This document shows positions 1-7,122 of a DNA stretch of 9,984 nucleotides, piece after piece (within the stretch, counting starts at the first letter, position 1; every line of letters begins with the position of its first letter). The stretch lies in the NCBI GenBank assembly GCA_905206195.1, contig CAJLGN010000023.1:1-9984 (forward strand). The letters are read 5' to 3'. The DNA comes from an uncultured Roseburia sp. Its GTDB lineage: Bacteria > Bacillota > Clostridia > Lachnospirales > Lachnospiraceae. The position numbers and the translations under genes are program-made. The notes under the pieces are model-generated. The model searched no databases, was not told the origin of the DNA, and saw only the letters and a list, made by a program, of their open reading frames with translations.

Positions 1-198
1 CTTAAGATCCGTCGTAAAAATCATATCCTCGGCAAGCTTCACTCCCGGCAGCTTGTCCACATGCTCAAGCCTCTCCCGAAGCATTTTGATCTCGTCCTCC
101 ACAATCGACCAGACCGTCACCCGATTTTTATTTGTATGCAATACCTTTGCCAGTGCAATGCCCCAGCTCCCTGCACCGATGACTGCTACATCCGCCAT
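1..198 (-). CDS. gpsA: Glycerol-3-phosphate dehydrogenase [NAD(P)+], N-terminal part (cut by window edge)
   Basis: Reduces dihydroxyacetone phosphate to sn-glycerol-3-phosphate in the cytoplasm, supplying the backbone for phospholipids. Only the first 66 codons are inside the window and the frame is open to the edge. The protein begins MADVAVIGAGSWGIALA, a classic Rossmann dinucleotide-binding loop (GAGSWG at residues 8-13). Further on, EHVDKLPGVKL fits the family segment before the second NAD contact. The ATG at 198 is preceded by GAGGA at good spacing. The stop of plsY lies 14 bp upstream, so the two genes are almost certainly co-transcribed, and PlsY uses the GpsA product directly. Family identity is secure from the N-terminus; the catalytic domain cannot be seen. 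Confidence 0.95.
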   Translation of the reverse strand, partial: MADVAVIGAGSWGIALAKVLHTNKNRVTVWSIVEDEIKMLRERLEHVDKLPGVKLAEDMIFTTDLK

Positions 199-212
199 AT
201 TTTTCCTCTTTT

Positions 213-863
213 CTAATCTTCTTTTTTCGTGCCAAACTTATTCTCCGTGCCCGCGAAAAGACGCCCGATATTTGCTCTGTGACGCCACAGCGCCATCGCC
301 GTAAAGCAGGCGCTCACCACATAAAACTCCGGAAGATGCTGTGCGGCGATCGGCAGGTATCCCATCTGTCCGAGGACAACGACCTGCGCCAGGTAGCTGA
401 TCACCACCAGAATCGATCCAAGCGACACGTACCGCGTGATCGCGATGGAGCCGATAAACAGCGCCAGACAAAGCGGAGCCGCCATCGGAAACACAGCCAG
501 GATCATGCCTGAGGTGCAGGCGATCCCCTTTCCGCCCTGAAAGCTTAAGTAAAACGGGAAATTGTGTCCGAGCACTGCGCCGAATCCCGCGTAGAGTTCC
601 AGTACCTTGATCGCTTCCGGGTAGGTGTCACGGAAAAGAAGCTTCACAACGAGCACCGCAAAGATCGCTTTGAACAGATCCCCCGCAAACGTGATCAGTC
701 CCGCCTTGGGCCCCAGCACGCGCAGTGAATTGGTCGCTCCCGAATTGCCGCTTCCCTCACTTCGGATGTCAATCCCCCGACTTTTTCCATAAAAATATCC
801 AGTCTGAAATATCCCGAACAGGTATCCGATTGCCAATGCTATCAGTCTCGCTCCAAACATCAC
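213..863 (-). CDS. plsY: Acyl-phosphate:glycerol-3-phosphate acyltransferase PlsY
   Basis: Integral membrane enzyme that moves an acyl chain from acyl-phosphate to glycerol-3-phosphate, making lysophosphatidic acid, the first committed step of phospholipid synthesis in most Bacillota. At 216 residues it has typical length with several hydrophobic helices. All three family motifs are visible: [11 protein letters not shown] (about 35-45), [15 protein letters not shown] (about 99-113, the glycerol-phosphate region) and [16 protein letters not shown] (about 194-209). The start is either GTG at 863 (overlapping the der stop by 4 bp) or the next codon, ATG at 860 (1 bp overlap). AAGGAAG upstream serves both, at about 6 or 9 nt, so the first residue is uncertain. 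Overlap with der implies translational coupling, and gpsA follows after 14 bp. Confidence 0.97.
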   Translation of the reverse strand: MMFGARLIALAIGYLFGIFQTGYFYGKSRGIDIRSEGSGNSGATNSLRVLGPKAGLITFAGDLFKAIFAVLVVKLLFRDTYPEAIKVLELYAGFGAVLGHNFPFYLSFQGGKGIACTSGMILAVFPMAAPLCLALFIGSIAITRYVSLGSILVVISYLAQVVVLGQMGYLPIAAQHLPEFYVVSACFTAMALWRHRANIGRLFAGTENKFGTKKED

Positions 864-2185
864 TGTTCTTCCTTTCTCTCTCGAATGATGAATTTTAAAG
901 CCGTCCCCCGGAACCCGAACGTCTCACGAATCCGGTTTTCCAGGTATCTGGTATAAGAAAAATGCATCAGTTCTTTATCGTTGACAAACACAACGAACGT
1001 CGGCGGTTTCACCGCAACCTGTGTCGTGTAATAAATTTTCAGTCGCTTGCCCTTATCCGACGGCGGCTGCTGCATCGCGACCGCCTCCGCGACGATCTCA
1101 TTTAACACACCCGTGGCCACGCGCATGCTGTTATTCTCAATCACCACATCGATCGTCTCAAAAATCTTGCCGAGGCGCTGTCCCGACTTCGCCGAGATAA
1201 ACAATATCTCCGCGTACGGCATAAAACTTAAAATCTGGCGGATCCTCTCCGTGTGCTTGTAGATGGTCTTGTCATCTTTCTCAATGGCATCCCACTTGTT
1301 CACTGCGATGATAATTCCCTTGCCCCGCTCGTGCGCGATCCCCGCGATCTTAGCATCCTGCTCCGTCACGCCCTCAGTCGCGTCGATCACAATGATGCAG
1401 ACGTCCGCCCGCTCCACTGCGGTCACCGCGCGGATGATGCTGTATCGCTCGATCTCCTCCTTGATCTTATTTTTGCGCCTGAGCCCCGCCGTGTCAATAA
1501 AGACGTATTCTTTTCCGTCGTACTTGATATCCGTGTCGATGGCGTCCCTCGTCGTTCCCGCGATGTCGGAAACGATCACGCGCTCCTCTCTGGCCAGCTT
1601 ATTGATCAGTGAGGACTTCCCGACATTCGGCTTTCCGATGATCGCCACTTTCGGCCGCTCATCCTCCTGCTCTTGCTTATTGTAATCCGCGAAATGTCCA
1701 ACTACCTCGTCCAACATATCCCCAAGCCCCAGCATCGAAGCCGCTGAGATCGGGAACGGATCTCCGATCCCAAGATTGTAAAATTCATAGACATCCCCCA
1801 TATATTTTTCGAAGCTGTCCACCTTGTTTACCACCAGCACCACAGGCTTCCCGGATCTCCTTAGCAGATCTGCCACCTTGGAATCCGAATCCTGCAGCCC
1901 TTGTCTCACGTCGGTCAAAAAAATGATGACATCCGCCGTCGCGATTGCAATCTCGGCCTGCTCCCGCATCTGGGACAGTATGATGTCGTTGCTGTCCGGC
2001 TCGATACCCCCGGTGTCGATCATTGTAAAATTGTGGTCAAGCCATTCCACGTCCGCATAAATGCGGTCTCTCGTCACGCCCGGTGTGTCCTTTACAATTG
2101 AAATCCGCTCGCCTGCAAGCGCGTTGAACAGAGTTGATTTTCCCACATTGGGACGCCCAACAACCGCCACTACTGGTTTACTCAT
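860..2185 (-). CDS. der: Ribosome-assembly GTPase Der (EngA)
   Basis: Essential GTPase with two tandem G domains that acts in maturation of the 50S ribosomal subunit. At 441 residues it has normal length. G domain 1 shows GRPNVGKST (10-18), TPGVTRD (34-40), DTGG (57-60) and NKVD (120-123). G domain 2 shows GKPNVGKSS (184-192), AGTTRD (209-214), DTAG (231-234), NKWD (296-299) and SAK (331-333). A KH-like domain follows from about 350 to 435. An acidic linker, QEQEDE (171-176), joins the G domains. The ATG at 2185 is the only good start; its best Shine-Dalgarno (AAAGGA) sits about 12 nt away, so it is rather weak. The gene follows the DUF512 gene after 63 bp and overlaps plsY at its end. This neighbourhood is common in Clostridia. 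Confidence 0.98.
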   Translation of the reverse strand: MSKPVVAVVGRPNVGKSTLFNALAGERISIVKDTPGVTRDRIYADVEWLDHNFTMIDTGGIEPDSNDIILSQMREQAEIAIATADVIIFLTDVRQGLQDSDSKVADLLRRSGKPVVLVVNKVDSFEKYMGDVYEFYNLGIGDPFPISAASMLGLGDMLDEVVGHFADYNKQEQEDERPKVAIIGKPNVGKSSLINKLAREERVIVSDIAGTTRDAIDTDIKYDGKEYVFIDTAGLRRKNKIKEEIERYSIIRAVTAVERADVCIIVIDATEGVTEQDAKIAGIAHERGKGIIIAVNKWDAIEKDDKTIYKHTERIRQILSFMPYAEILFISAKSGQRLGKIFETIDVVIENNSMRVATGVLNEIVAEAVAMQQPPSDKGKRLKIYYTTQVAVKPPTFVVFVNDKELMHFSYTRYLENRIRETFGFRGTALKFIIRERKEEQ

Positions 2186-2248
2186 CTATATGACCATTCC
2201 TTTCTCATCCACAAATAAAACGAAGTTCTCCCATGTGATTCCAGGCAT
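2186..2248. other. Short spacer between the DUF512 gene and der
   Basis: This 63 bp interval contains no hairpin, T-run or convincing promoter hexamers on either strand. It carries the weak AAAGGA ribosome binding site of der near its der end. The lack of a terminator supports read-through from the DUF512 gene into der. Confidence 0.5.
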
Positions 2249-3673
2249 CTACGCCATGCCCAGCATGGAGTACAGCAGATCCTGACCGCTTGATTTTACA
2301 ATATCTATGTCTACTTGTAAAGCCGTTTTCAGTTCCGTGAGCGTCATGTCATCCAAAAACACTTCCTCCCCACTGCGCAGGAGGTTGCAGGGCAAAAGCA
2401 AGCGCTCCCCCAGCTTCTCGCCCGAGAGCTGCGCCCGGATATCCTGCCCTGTCAAAAGCCCGGACACCGTGATCCTCTCCCCGAAGAATTCATTGCGGAT
2501 CGGGTACACCGTGATTCGGTAATTTGGAAATTCCCTCATGCACTTCTCCGCCATCTGTCTGAGAAATGGGGCGGCAAGCAGTCCGGTCGCCAAAGATACG
2601 ACGTGCGTCTCACTCCTGTCTGGAAGCTCCCCCTCGGGGTATTTCTCCCCACTTGAACTTTCCCCCGCCGCATCCGACAGACCGCCGCCACTGCTTTCTA
2701 AACTCGCACCATCTGCTCTCCCTCTGCCACAAAGCTCCTCCAGCGCCTCCGAAAATTCATTCTCCAACAGTCGGATCATGCCCACACCGTTCTCCAGCTG
2801 GATGTACCCGTCGTAACTATCCTCCTCCGGCAATTCTCTCTCCGCCAGAATATACCACTCATCGCTTGCGTGGACAAAATGCGTCCCGTAGCGCTCCATA
2901 CAGCTCTCCTGCCATTTATGAATCAAATCAATCACCGCGCGCGCATCCTCCCGTGTGAATGGTTCCAGCGGATACAGACCGTCGCGGTGCTTGGAGAGTC
3001 CCACCGGAACGACGGACACGCTCTCCATGCAGGGAATATACTTTGTCAGATCGCCTATGGAGCGCTCCAACTCCGCCCCGTCGTTGACGCCCTTGCAGAG
3101 TACAATCTGTCCATTCATGGGGATTCCGGCGTCATAGAGCCTGTCAATTTTTTTCAGCGCATCCCCCGCAAAGCGGTTTTTTAACATCTCACAGCGCAGC
3201 GCCGGGTTTGTAGTCTGCACCGAGATATTAATGGGGCCCAGCTTGTACCCGATGATGCGGTTGATATCCTTCTCTTTCATGTTGGTGAGCGTCACGTAAT
3301 TGCCCTGCAAAAAGGAGAGCCTTGTATCGTCATCCTTAAAATACAGCGTGCCCCGCATCCCCTCCGGCATCTGATCGATGAAGCAGAAAATACATTTGTT
3401 GTGGCAGGACTTATAATCATCCATCAGCCCATTCTCAAATACGATCCCCAAATCTTCATCGTAATCTTTCTCAATCTCCAATTCCCACGGCTCGCCGTCC
3501 GCCTTTTCAATGAGCACCTTTAAGTACTCGTCATGGATCAGATAGTGATAGTCAAAAACATCCACAATCTCTTTTCCGTTGATGGCGATAAGCGCATCCC
3601 CCGGCGCGAGCTCCATCTCCTCCGCGATGCTGCCCGGCTCTATCGCATCAATAATATGTCTCTTCTCCGTCAT
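2249..3673 (-). CDS. DUF512-family putative radical-SAM Fe-S protein with N-terminal PDZ-like domain
   Basis: The biochemical function is not known. The 474-residue protein begins with a PDZ-like segment (about 5-60: IEPGSIAEEMELAPGDALIAING), then a radical-SAM-like core with a CHNKCIFC cluster motif (Cys90, Cys94, Cys97) that would bind a 4Fe-4S cluster, followed by the DUF512 C-terminal region. The motif spacing is C-x3-C-x2-C, the canonical radical-SAM pattern. The core continues with NYVTLTNM (125-132) and an ISVQTTNP strand (150-157), as in this family. A Gly/Ser/Glu-rich stretch at about 314-357 looks like a disordered linker between the core and the C-terminal lobe (ATGLLAAPF onwards). 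The ATG at 3673 has GGAG 7 nt upstream. It is first in the der-plsY-gpsA group, after the terminator of the ABC unit. Placement beside der suggests a link to translation or ribosome function, but that is inference from context. Confidence 0.9.
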   Translation of the reverse strand: MTEKRHIIDAIEPGSIAEEMELAPGDALIAINGKEIVDVFDYHYLIHDEYLKVLIEKADGEPWELEIEKDYDEDLGIVFENGLMDDYKSCHNKCIFCFIDQMPEGMRGTLYFKDDDTRLSFLQGNYVTLTNMKEKDINRIIGYKLGPINISVQTTNPALRCEMLKNRFAGDALKKIDRLYDAGIPMNGQIVLCKGVNDGAELERSIGDLTKYIPCMESVSVVPVGLSKHRDGLYPLEPFTREDARAVIDLIHKWQESCMERYGTHFVHASDEWYILAERELPEEDSYDGYIQLENGVGMIRLLENEFSEALEELCGRGRADGASLESSGGGLSDAAGESSSGEKYPEGELPDRSETHVVSLATGLLAAPFLRQMAEKCMREFPNYRITVYPIRNEFFGERITVSGLLTGQDIRAQLSGEKLGERLLLPCNLLRSGEEVFLDDMTLTELKTALQVDIDIVKSSGQDLLYSMLGMA

Positions 3674-3720
3674 AATAACACTCCGTCATTCATAAATCTG
3701 TCATCTTTTGCATATCTTTT

Positions 3721-3749
3721 AGTTTACACCAAAAAGGATGGAATAACAA
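3721..3749 (-). promoter_or_regulatory. Candidate promoter for the DUF512-der-plsY-gpsA group
   Basis: On the minus strand, TTGTTA (3744-3749) and TAAACT (3721-3726) are separated by exactly 17 bp. Each matches 4 of 6 positions of the vegetative -35 and -10 consensus. The -35 element falls in the loop and arm of the upstream terminator. A promoter is expected here because the terminator closes the ABC unit just before this point, but the hexamers are weak and the exact site is uncertain. Confidence 0.3.
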
Positions 3750-3760
3750 CTATTCCACCC
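3731..3760 (-). terminator. Rho-independent terminator of the GntR-ABC unit
   Basis: Read on the minus strand, GGGTGGAATA and TATTCCATCC form a 10-bp stem (one G-T wobble) around a GTTGT loop, followed directly by five T. It lies 25 bp after the stop codon of the membrane protein gene. The shape and T-run are typical of intrinsic termination in Bacillota. Confidence 0.88.
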
Positions 3761-3783
3761 TCTTTTCTCATCCCCGCCCGCAG

Positions 3784-3800
3784 AATCAGCTTTGCTGATT
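3784..3800 (-). repeat. Perfect 7-bp inverted repeat spanning a stop codon
   Basis: AATCAGC and GCTGATT flank a 3-nt loop and cover the last codons and the TGA stop of the membrane protein gene. No T-run follows, so on its own it is not an intrinsic terminator. It could add to 3' end stability together with the terminator about 24 bp downstream, or be chance. Confidence 0.5.
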
Positions 3801-5705
3801 GCCACTTAGCCGGTCATATTCCTTGTACGTCCACAATTTCCAAGTGTCCCCCACAATCCCGAGGCGCTTTAGGACCTTCACGGTGTTCACGCATTCTGGG
3901 CCAAACTGCAGGTAGCTGCTGATATACGTCCCCTCCGCCCGCTCCGCAGACTCAGCCACAACTGCGCGCTCTGCGTAATTGTAATAATAATCCCAGTTGT
4001 CATAGTAGCCGTTGGAACTGTAGTACTCGAGCTGCAAACTGTTGTAGTAGCAGTCGGATCGCTCCCCTCCGCGGGTACTCATCATATAGTACGGGATAAA
4101 ATTCCCCTCCTCGATATCTTTTTCAATCGCTGTGATGAGCTGCTCCAGTTCCTCGTTTCCAAATGTGTAACTCTGCAAGGTCAGCGCGTCATCGTAGAGA
4201 TCAATATGGCCGGACACATATTTATTCTCCCCAAAATCTACCCCCAGAATTTCTCGCTTTAAATTTTTCGGTTGTTCTTCCCACGCCAGGATCTGACCGG
4301 ACGGCGTGGACACATCATTGATGTATTCCTCCTCCACTGGCAGCGGATATCTGCGCTCAAAAATGCTTCCGTCCTTCAAATAATATCGAAAGGTCGTGTA
4401 ATAATATCCGCTTCCCTCCTCCTCAAGCGCAAGATACGCCCTCTTGTCCTGGATCACCTGCTCATGCAATTTCAGAAGCGCCGGAAGCTCCTCAGACTCC
4501 ACCTGTATCGGGTAATCCATGTAAACAAACGCCGCATCAATCTCTTCCTGCACCGGAACATGGCGCTCCATGCCAAACGCATCGATCTGGAAAAGTGTGA
4601 TGAACAGCACAGCCACTGCGGTGAAACCTCCCCACTCCAGAATCCGTGTGCGCCGAAAAACGTGGAAGCTCTTTTGCAACAGCATCTCCGCCACGAAAAA
4701 GCAGACAGCTCCTGCAACCACGACGCCGCTCGTGATACACACATACACATTGAGTCCGCGCGGATCCCAAAGCGCCTCGGTAAAAAAGAGCGCGAGCGAT
4801 ACACCGCCGCACAGAGCCACACCCCAGCGGAAAATCGGCTTTAAGATTCCGATGCTGACCCAGTCTCCCGCCGTCTCAAGCTGCCGTCTCTTATAGAGCT
4901 GATACGCAGCCACAGAAAAAATGAGTGCGATAATCCCATAGATTGCAACAAGATGAACTCCACCGATTGAGATGCCATCTGCTATTGTTGTACCTTCCTG
5001 GTAAGTACAGCGGGCCCGAAGATTATTCCCCAGATAATAAACCGGGGAGAGAATACAAGACACTCCCGGATTCCAGGCATCTGAGATGCCGTAACCGACC
5101 AGCACAATCACGCGGCTGACGATGAACAGACATCCGACATACAGATAGTTGGCTGCGAGATAATAAAGTGGCATCGCCAGACTCTGCCCTGTAAACATCG
5201 CGATGAACACCGCCATCGTGTAGGCGAAAAAGCTGATTCCCGTCTGGCACAGGAATCCGACAAACAGATACTCGATGCAAGTGATCTTGTTTGCAAGGCA
5301 CACCAGCACAGATATCAGAAATACCAGCAGCTCCGGCACCACCAAAAAAGACAAACCCGACAGGTAATTCGTCACATACAGTTCCAGTCGGTCGACTGGA
5401 AGCGCGTGTATCATATGCGCGCTTTTGGCAGAATACAGATAGGAAAAAACCGCAAGCGCCATCATCACCGCAAACAAAAATATTGGAAGCGGAGCGAGCT
5501 GCACGTCCAAAACTCTCTTCACGACGTCGTACATCCGGCTCTCATCCCCCGCGCGCTCCAGGTATACCACCGACGTGGTCGCCTTCCAAATCATAACTGG
5601 CATAGCCAAAATCAAAAACCCAAGATGCAGTGCCCAGAGCGGCCAATAATGCGTAAAGTTCTTCTTGAATATGGCCAAGTTAAAACAGAATGTCTTTGAC
5701 TTCAT
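3786..5705 (-). CDS. ABC-transporter membrane protein with nine predicted helices and a large tyrosine-rich extracytoplasmic domain
   Basis: Predicted permease partner of the adjacent ATPase, 639 residues; I do not recognise a substrate. Hydrophobic segments lie at about 20-40, 71-91, 114-139, 145-171, 176-205, 250-271, 291-312, 320-343 and 356-375. The loops at 92-110, 272-290 and 344-355 are Arg/Lys/His-rich and probably cytoplasmic. That gives N-terminus in and, after nine helices, residues about 380-639 outside. This exodomain has an extremely Tyr-rich patch (10 Tyr within 553-577) and exactly two cysteines (Cys552, Cys605), which could form a disulfide. ATG 5705 is chosen over an upstream in-frame ATG at 5726 because a G-rich ribosome binding site lies 6 nt before it. 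It overlaps the ATPase gene by 26 bp. Large membrane proteins of this build occur beside YtrA-type regulators in Bacillota, but the exact family was not confirmed. Confidence 0.88.
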   Translation of the reverse strand: MKSKTFCFNLAIFKKNFTHYWPLWALHLGFLILAMPVMIWKATTSVVYLERAGDESRMYDVVKRVLDVQLAPLPIFLFAVMMALAVFSYLYSAKSAHMIHALPVDRLELYVTNYLSGLSFLVVPELLVFLISVLVCLANKITCIEYLFVGFLCQTGISFFAYTMAVFIAMFTGQSLAMPLYYLAANYLYVGCLFIVSRVIVLVGYGISDAWNPGVSCILSPVYYLGNNLRARCTYQEGTTIADGISIGGVHLVAIYGIIALIFSVAAYQLYKRRQLETAGDWVSIGILKPIFRWGVALCGGVSLALFFTEALWDPRGLNVYVCITSGVVVAGAVCFFVAEMLLQKSFHVFRRTRILEWGGFTAVAVLFITLFQIDAFGMERHVPVQEEIDAAFVYMDYPIQVESEELPALLKLHEQVIQDKRAYLALEEEGSGYYYTTFRYYLKDGSIFERRYPLPVEEEYINDVSTPSGQILAWEEQPKNLKREILGVDFGENKYVSGHIDLYDDALTLQSYTFGNEELEQLITAIEKDIEEGNFIPYYMMSTRGGERSDCYYNSLQLEYYSSNGYYDNWDYYYNYAERAVVAESAERAEGTYISSYLQFGPECVNTVKVLKRLGIVGDTWKLWTYKEYDRLSGNQQS

Positions 5706-6579
5706 AGTCAGCACCCCCCATCTCATAGATAAAGATCTCCTCCAGCGTCAGGGGCAGCACATCCACGATCGTCGGATTGCACGCGGTCAGAACCGCCTCC
5801 GCCTCCCGCGGATCTCCCTTTACGATCATCGTGTAGACGCGCCCGGTATTCGACATGTGAAGTGTCTCAAAATTCTCTGGCAGCTTGGGCATCCCGCTCT
5901 GACAAGCAATCTGAATCTTCGACACACTGCCCTGCAGATCGGAGAGCGCACGCTCCACCATCACTCTGCCCTGATGCATAATTCCCACATGATCACAGAC
6001 ATCCTCAAGCTCTCTTAAATTGTGGGAGGATACTAACACGGTCATGTCCTTCTCCGCCACCTCCGCCAAAATAATACTCCAGATCTGGCGCCGCATGACG
6101 GGATCCAGTCCGTCCACCGGCTCATCCAACACCATGATCTCAGGTTTACAGCAGAGTGCAAGCCAAAATGCCACCTGCTTTTGCATTCCCTTGGACAGCC
6201 GTCTGATGTTCCGTTTCACATCAATTCCAGGAAAAAATTCCTGCATCCGGTAAAAAAGCTTTGCGTCAAATTCCGGATAAATGCCCTCGTAAAACCGCTT
6301 CATCTCCATCGTGTCCGCCTGCATGAAATAAAACAAATCATCCGGTATGTAAGCAATCTTTGATTTCACCACCCTGTTTTCATATGCGCGGTCTCCCCCG
6401 ATCAGCACCTCCCCCGCATCCGGGCGGTACACGCCGGTAATGTGGCGTATAAGTGTGGATTTTCCGGCTCCGTTGGGCCCTACCAGACCGTAAATTGCCC
6501 CTTTTTTGACATGCATATCCACACCCTTAAGCGCCTCAAAACCGTCAAACGACTTTTTCAAATCCTTCACCTGTATCAT
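5680..6579 (-). CDS. ABC transporter ATP-binding protein (YtrB/NatA-like)
   Basis: Cytoplasmic ATPase expected to power the adjacent membrane protein; 299 residues. Visible motifs are Walker A GPNGAGKST (34-42), signature LSKGMQKQ (128-135), Walker B IMVLDEP (148-154, catalytic Glu153), D-loop VDGLDP and H-loop His186 (SSHNLRE). The Q-loop position reads YIPDD (77-81) instead of the usual Gln, a variant I associate with YtrB-like ATPases. Residues from about 215 onward form an accessory C-terminal domain. ATG 6579 is preferred to an in-frame ATG at 6621 because MIQVKDLKKSF is the normal family start and a GGGGGGTG ribosome binding site stands 6 nt before it. It begins 1 bp after the GntR stop codon and overlaps the membrane protein gene by 26 bp, so all three are translationally coupled. 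The direction of transport is unproven, though this type is usually an exporter. Confidence 0.95.
   Translation of the reverse strand: MIQVKDLKKSFDGFEALKGVDMHVKKGAIYGLVGPNGAGKSTLIRHITGVYRPDAGEVLIGGDRAYENRVVKSKIAYIPDDLFYFMQADTMEMKRFYEGIYPEFDAKLFYRMQEFFPGIDVKRNIRRLSKGMQKQVAFWLALCCKPEIMVLDEPVDGLDPVMRRQIWSIILAEVAEKDMTVLVSSHNLRELEDVCDHVGIMHQGRVMVERALSDLQGSVSKIQIACQSGMPKLPENFETLHMSNTGRVYTMIVKGDPREAEAVLTACNPTIVDVLPLTLEEIFIYEMGGADYEVKDILF
5712..5719 (-). promoter_or_regulatory. G-rich ribosome binding site of the membrane protein gene
   Basis: GGGGGGTG on the minus strand ends 6 nt before the ATG at 5705 and lies inside the end of the ATPase gene. It fixes the start at 5705 rather than 5726. Its pairing to the 16S tail (GGAGGTGA consensus) needs one G-U wobble. 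Confidence 0.75.
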
Positions 6580-6580
6580 T

Positions 6581-6949
6581 CTATTCACCCCCCTCTGCAA
6601 GCATATCGATGCGCTGCACAAGTTCCTTTCGCCCTACAGACAAAAAATAGAGCTCCTCCACAATCTCGTCAAACTCCTGCAGCAGCTCATGCTGTCTCGT
6701 ATCAAAAATTTCCTGCCCCTCCGCCACAAACGTTCCCTTTCCCGCAATCGTGTAAATATATCCATCACTTTCCAGATCCCGGTATGCCTTCTGGATTGTA
6801 TTCGGATTGATTGCAAGACTCGACGCCAGCTCCCGCACAGACGGCAGCTTTTCATTGGCAGAAAGAGCATTTGAAATGATCAGTTTTCGGAATCCATCCT
6901 TGATCTGTTCGTAAATCGGCTTGGAATCGCGGTAATTTAGCTGAATCAA
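6581..6949 (-). CDS. GntR-family transcriptional regulator, YtrA subfamily
   Basis: Small DNA-binding repressor, 122 residues. It begins MIQLNYRDSKPIYEQIKDGFRKLI, then a winged helix-turn-helix (about 11-76: LPSVRELASSLAINPNTIQKAYRDLE, wing GYIYTIAGKGTFVA). The tail is short (about 80-122) and helical, with no room for a FadR- or HutC-type ligand domain, which is the YtrA-subfamily hallmark. The start is TTG at 6949: GGGAGG ends 7 nt upstream, and the protein then starts in the usual family way. An in-frame ATG at 6964 has no ribosome binding site and would place that GGGAGG inside the gene. A predicted promoter and inverted repeat lie just upstream, and the ABC ATPase starts 1 bp after its stop. 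The layout argues for an autoregulated three-gene unit. The effector is unknown. Confidence 0.95.
   Translation of the reverse strand: MIQLNYRDSKPIYEQIKDGFRKLIISNALSANEKLPSVRELASSLAINPNTIQKAYRDLESDGYIYTIAGKGTFVAEGQEIFDTRQHELLQEFDEIVEELYFLSVGRKELVQRIDMLAEGGE
6586..6593 (-). promoter_or_regulatory. G-rich ribosome binding site of the ABC ATPase gene
   Basis: GGGGGGTG on the minus strand lies within the last codons of the GntR gene and ends 6 nt before the ATG at 6579. It decides that start over the longer in-frame alternative and couples translation of the two genes. Confidence 0.78.
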
Positions 6950-6956
6950 ACAATAA

Positions 6957-6962
6957 CCTCCC
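6957..6962 (-). promoter_or_regulatory. Ribosome binding site that sets a TTG start for the GntR gene
   Basis: GGGAGG on the minus strand, 7 nt before TTG at 6949. It overlaps the in-frame ATG at 6962-6964, which therefore cannot use it, so the TTG is the likely initiation codon. Confidence 0.8.
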
Positions 6963-6973
6963 ATCTGTATGAA

Positions 6974-6996
6974 CTGTATTATTTATTTTAATACAG
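6974..6996. promoter_or_regulatory. Perfect inverted repeat, probable operator of the GntR regulator
   Basis: CTGTATTA (6974-6981) and TAATACAG (6989-6996) form a perfect 8-bp inverted repeat around a 7-nt AT-only centre. Viewed as its outer core it is TGTA-N13-TACA, the same geometry as the AGTGTA-N13-TACACT site that I recall being reported for B. subtilis YtrA. It covers the predicted transcription start of the GntR-ABC unit, so binding would block initiation. The repeat is seen directly; its role as operator is inferred from position and family. Confidence 0.75.
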
Positions 6997-6998
6997 CA

Positions 6999-7027
6999 AC
7001 TATACCATGGGAGATCTATCGATACAA
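6999..7027 (-). promoter_or_regulatory. Predicted promoter of the GntR-ABC unit
   Basis: On the minus strand, TTGTAT (7022-7027) and TATAGT (6999-7004) are separated by 17 bp. The -10 matches 5 of 6 consensus positions; the -35 keeps only TTG, so activity without help may be modest. The expected start site, near 6992, lies inside the inverted repeat at 6974-6996. Confidence 0.65.
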
Positions 7028-7052
7028 GAAAGATCCTCTTAGAATTTATGAA

Positions 7053-7099
7053 GATTTTCTTAAGCGATTCGCCGTGTCAAAGTGAATCGCCAGAAAATA
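7053..7099. repeat. Nested imperfect hairpin between the M42 gene and the GntR promoter
   Basis: Two consecutive arm pairs face each other: ATTTTCT (7054-7060) with AGAAAAT (7092-7098), and GCGATTC (7064-7070) with GAATCGC (7084-7090), separated by a small internal loop and closed by a 13-nt loop. No T-run follows on the minus strand, so it is not a canonical intrinsic terminator, though it sits where one would end the upstream operon. Role unknown; it could be a 3' end structure or a protein site. Confidence 0.45.
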
Positions 7100-7122
7100 A
7101 GCACGCCCCTCCGCTTTGCACC

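Noticed and set aside
4272..4844. A 190-codon open frame on the plus strand inside the membrane protein gene
   Set aside because: It is antisense to a well-supported gene, has no recognisable domain and no credible ribosome binding site; its Arg/His/Leu-rich composition is typical of a shadow frame.
6950..6964. ATG start for the GntR regulator at 6964
   Set aside because: No ribosome binding site precedes it and it would place the strong GGGAGG inside the coding region; TTG at 6949 gives the usual family N-terminus.
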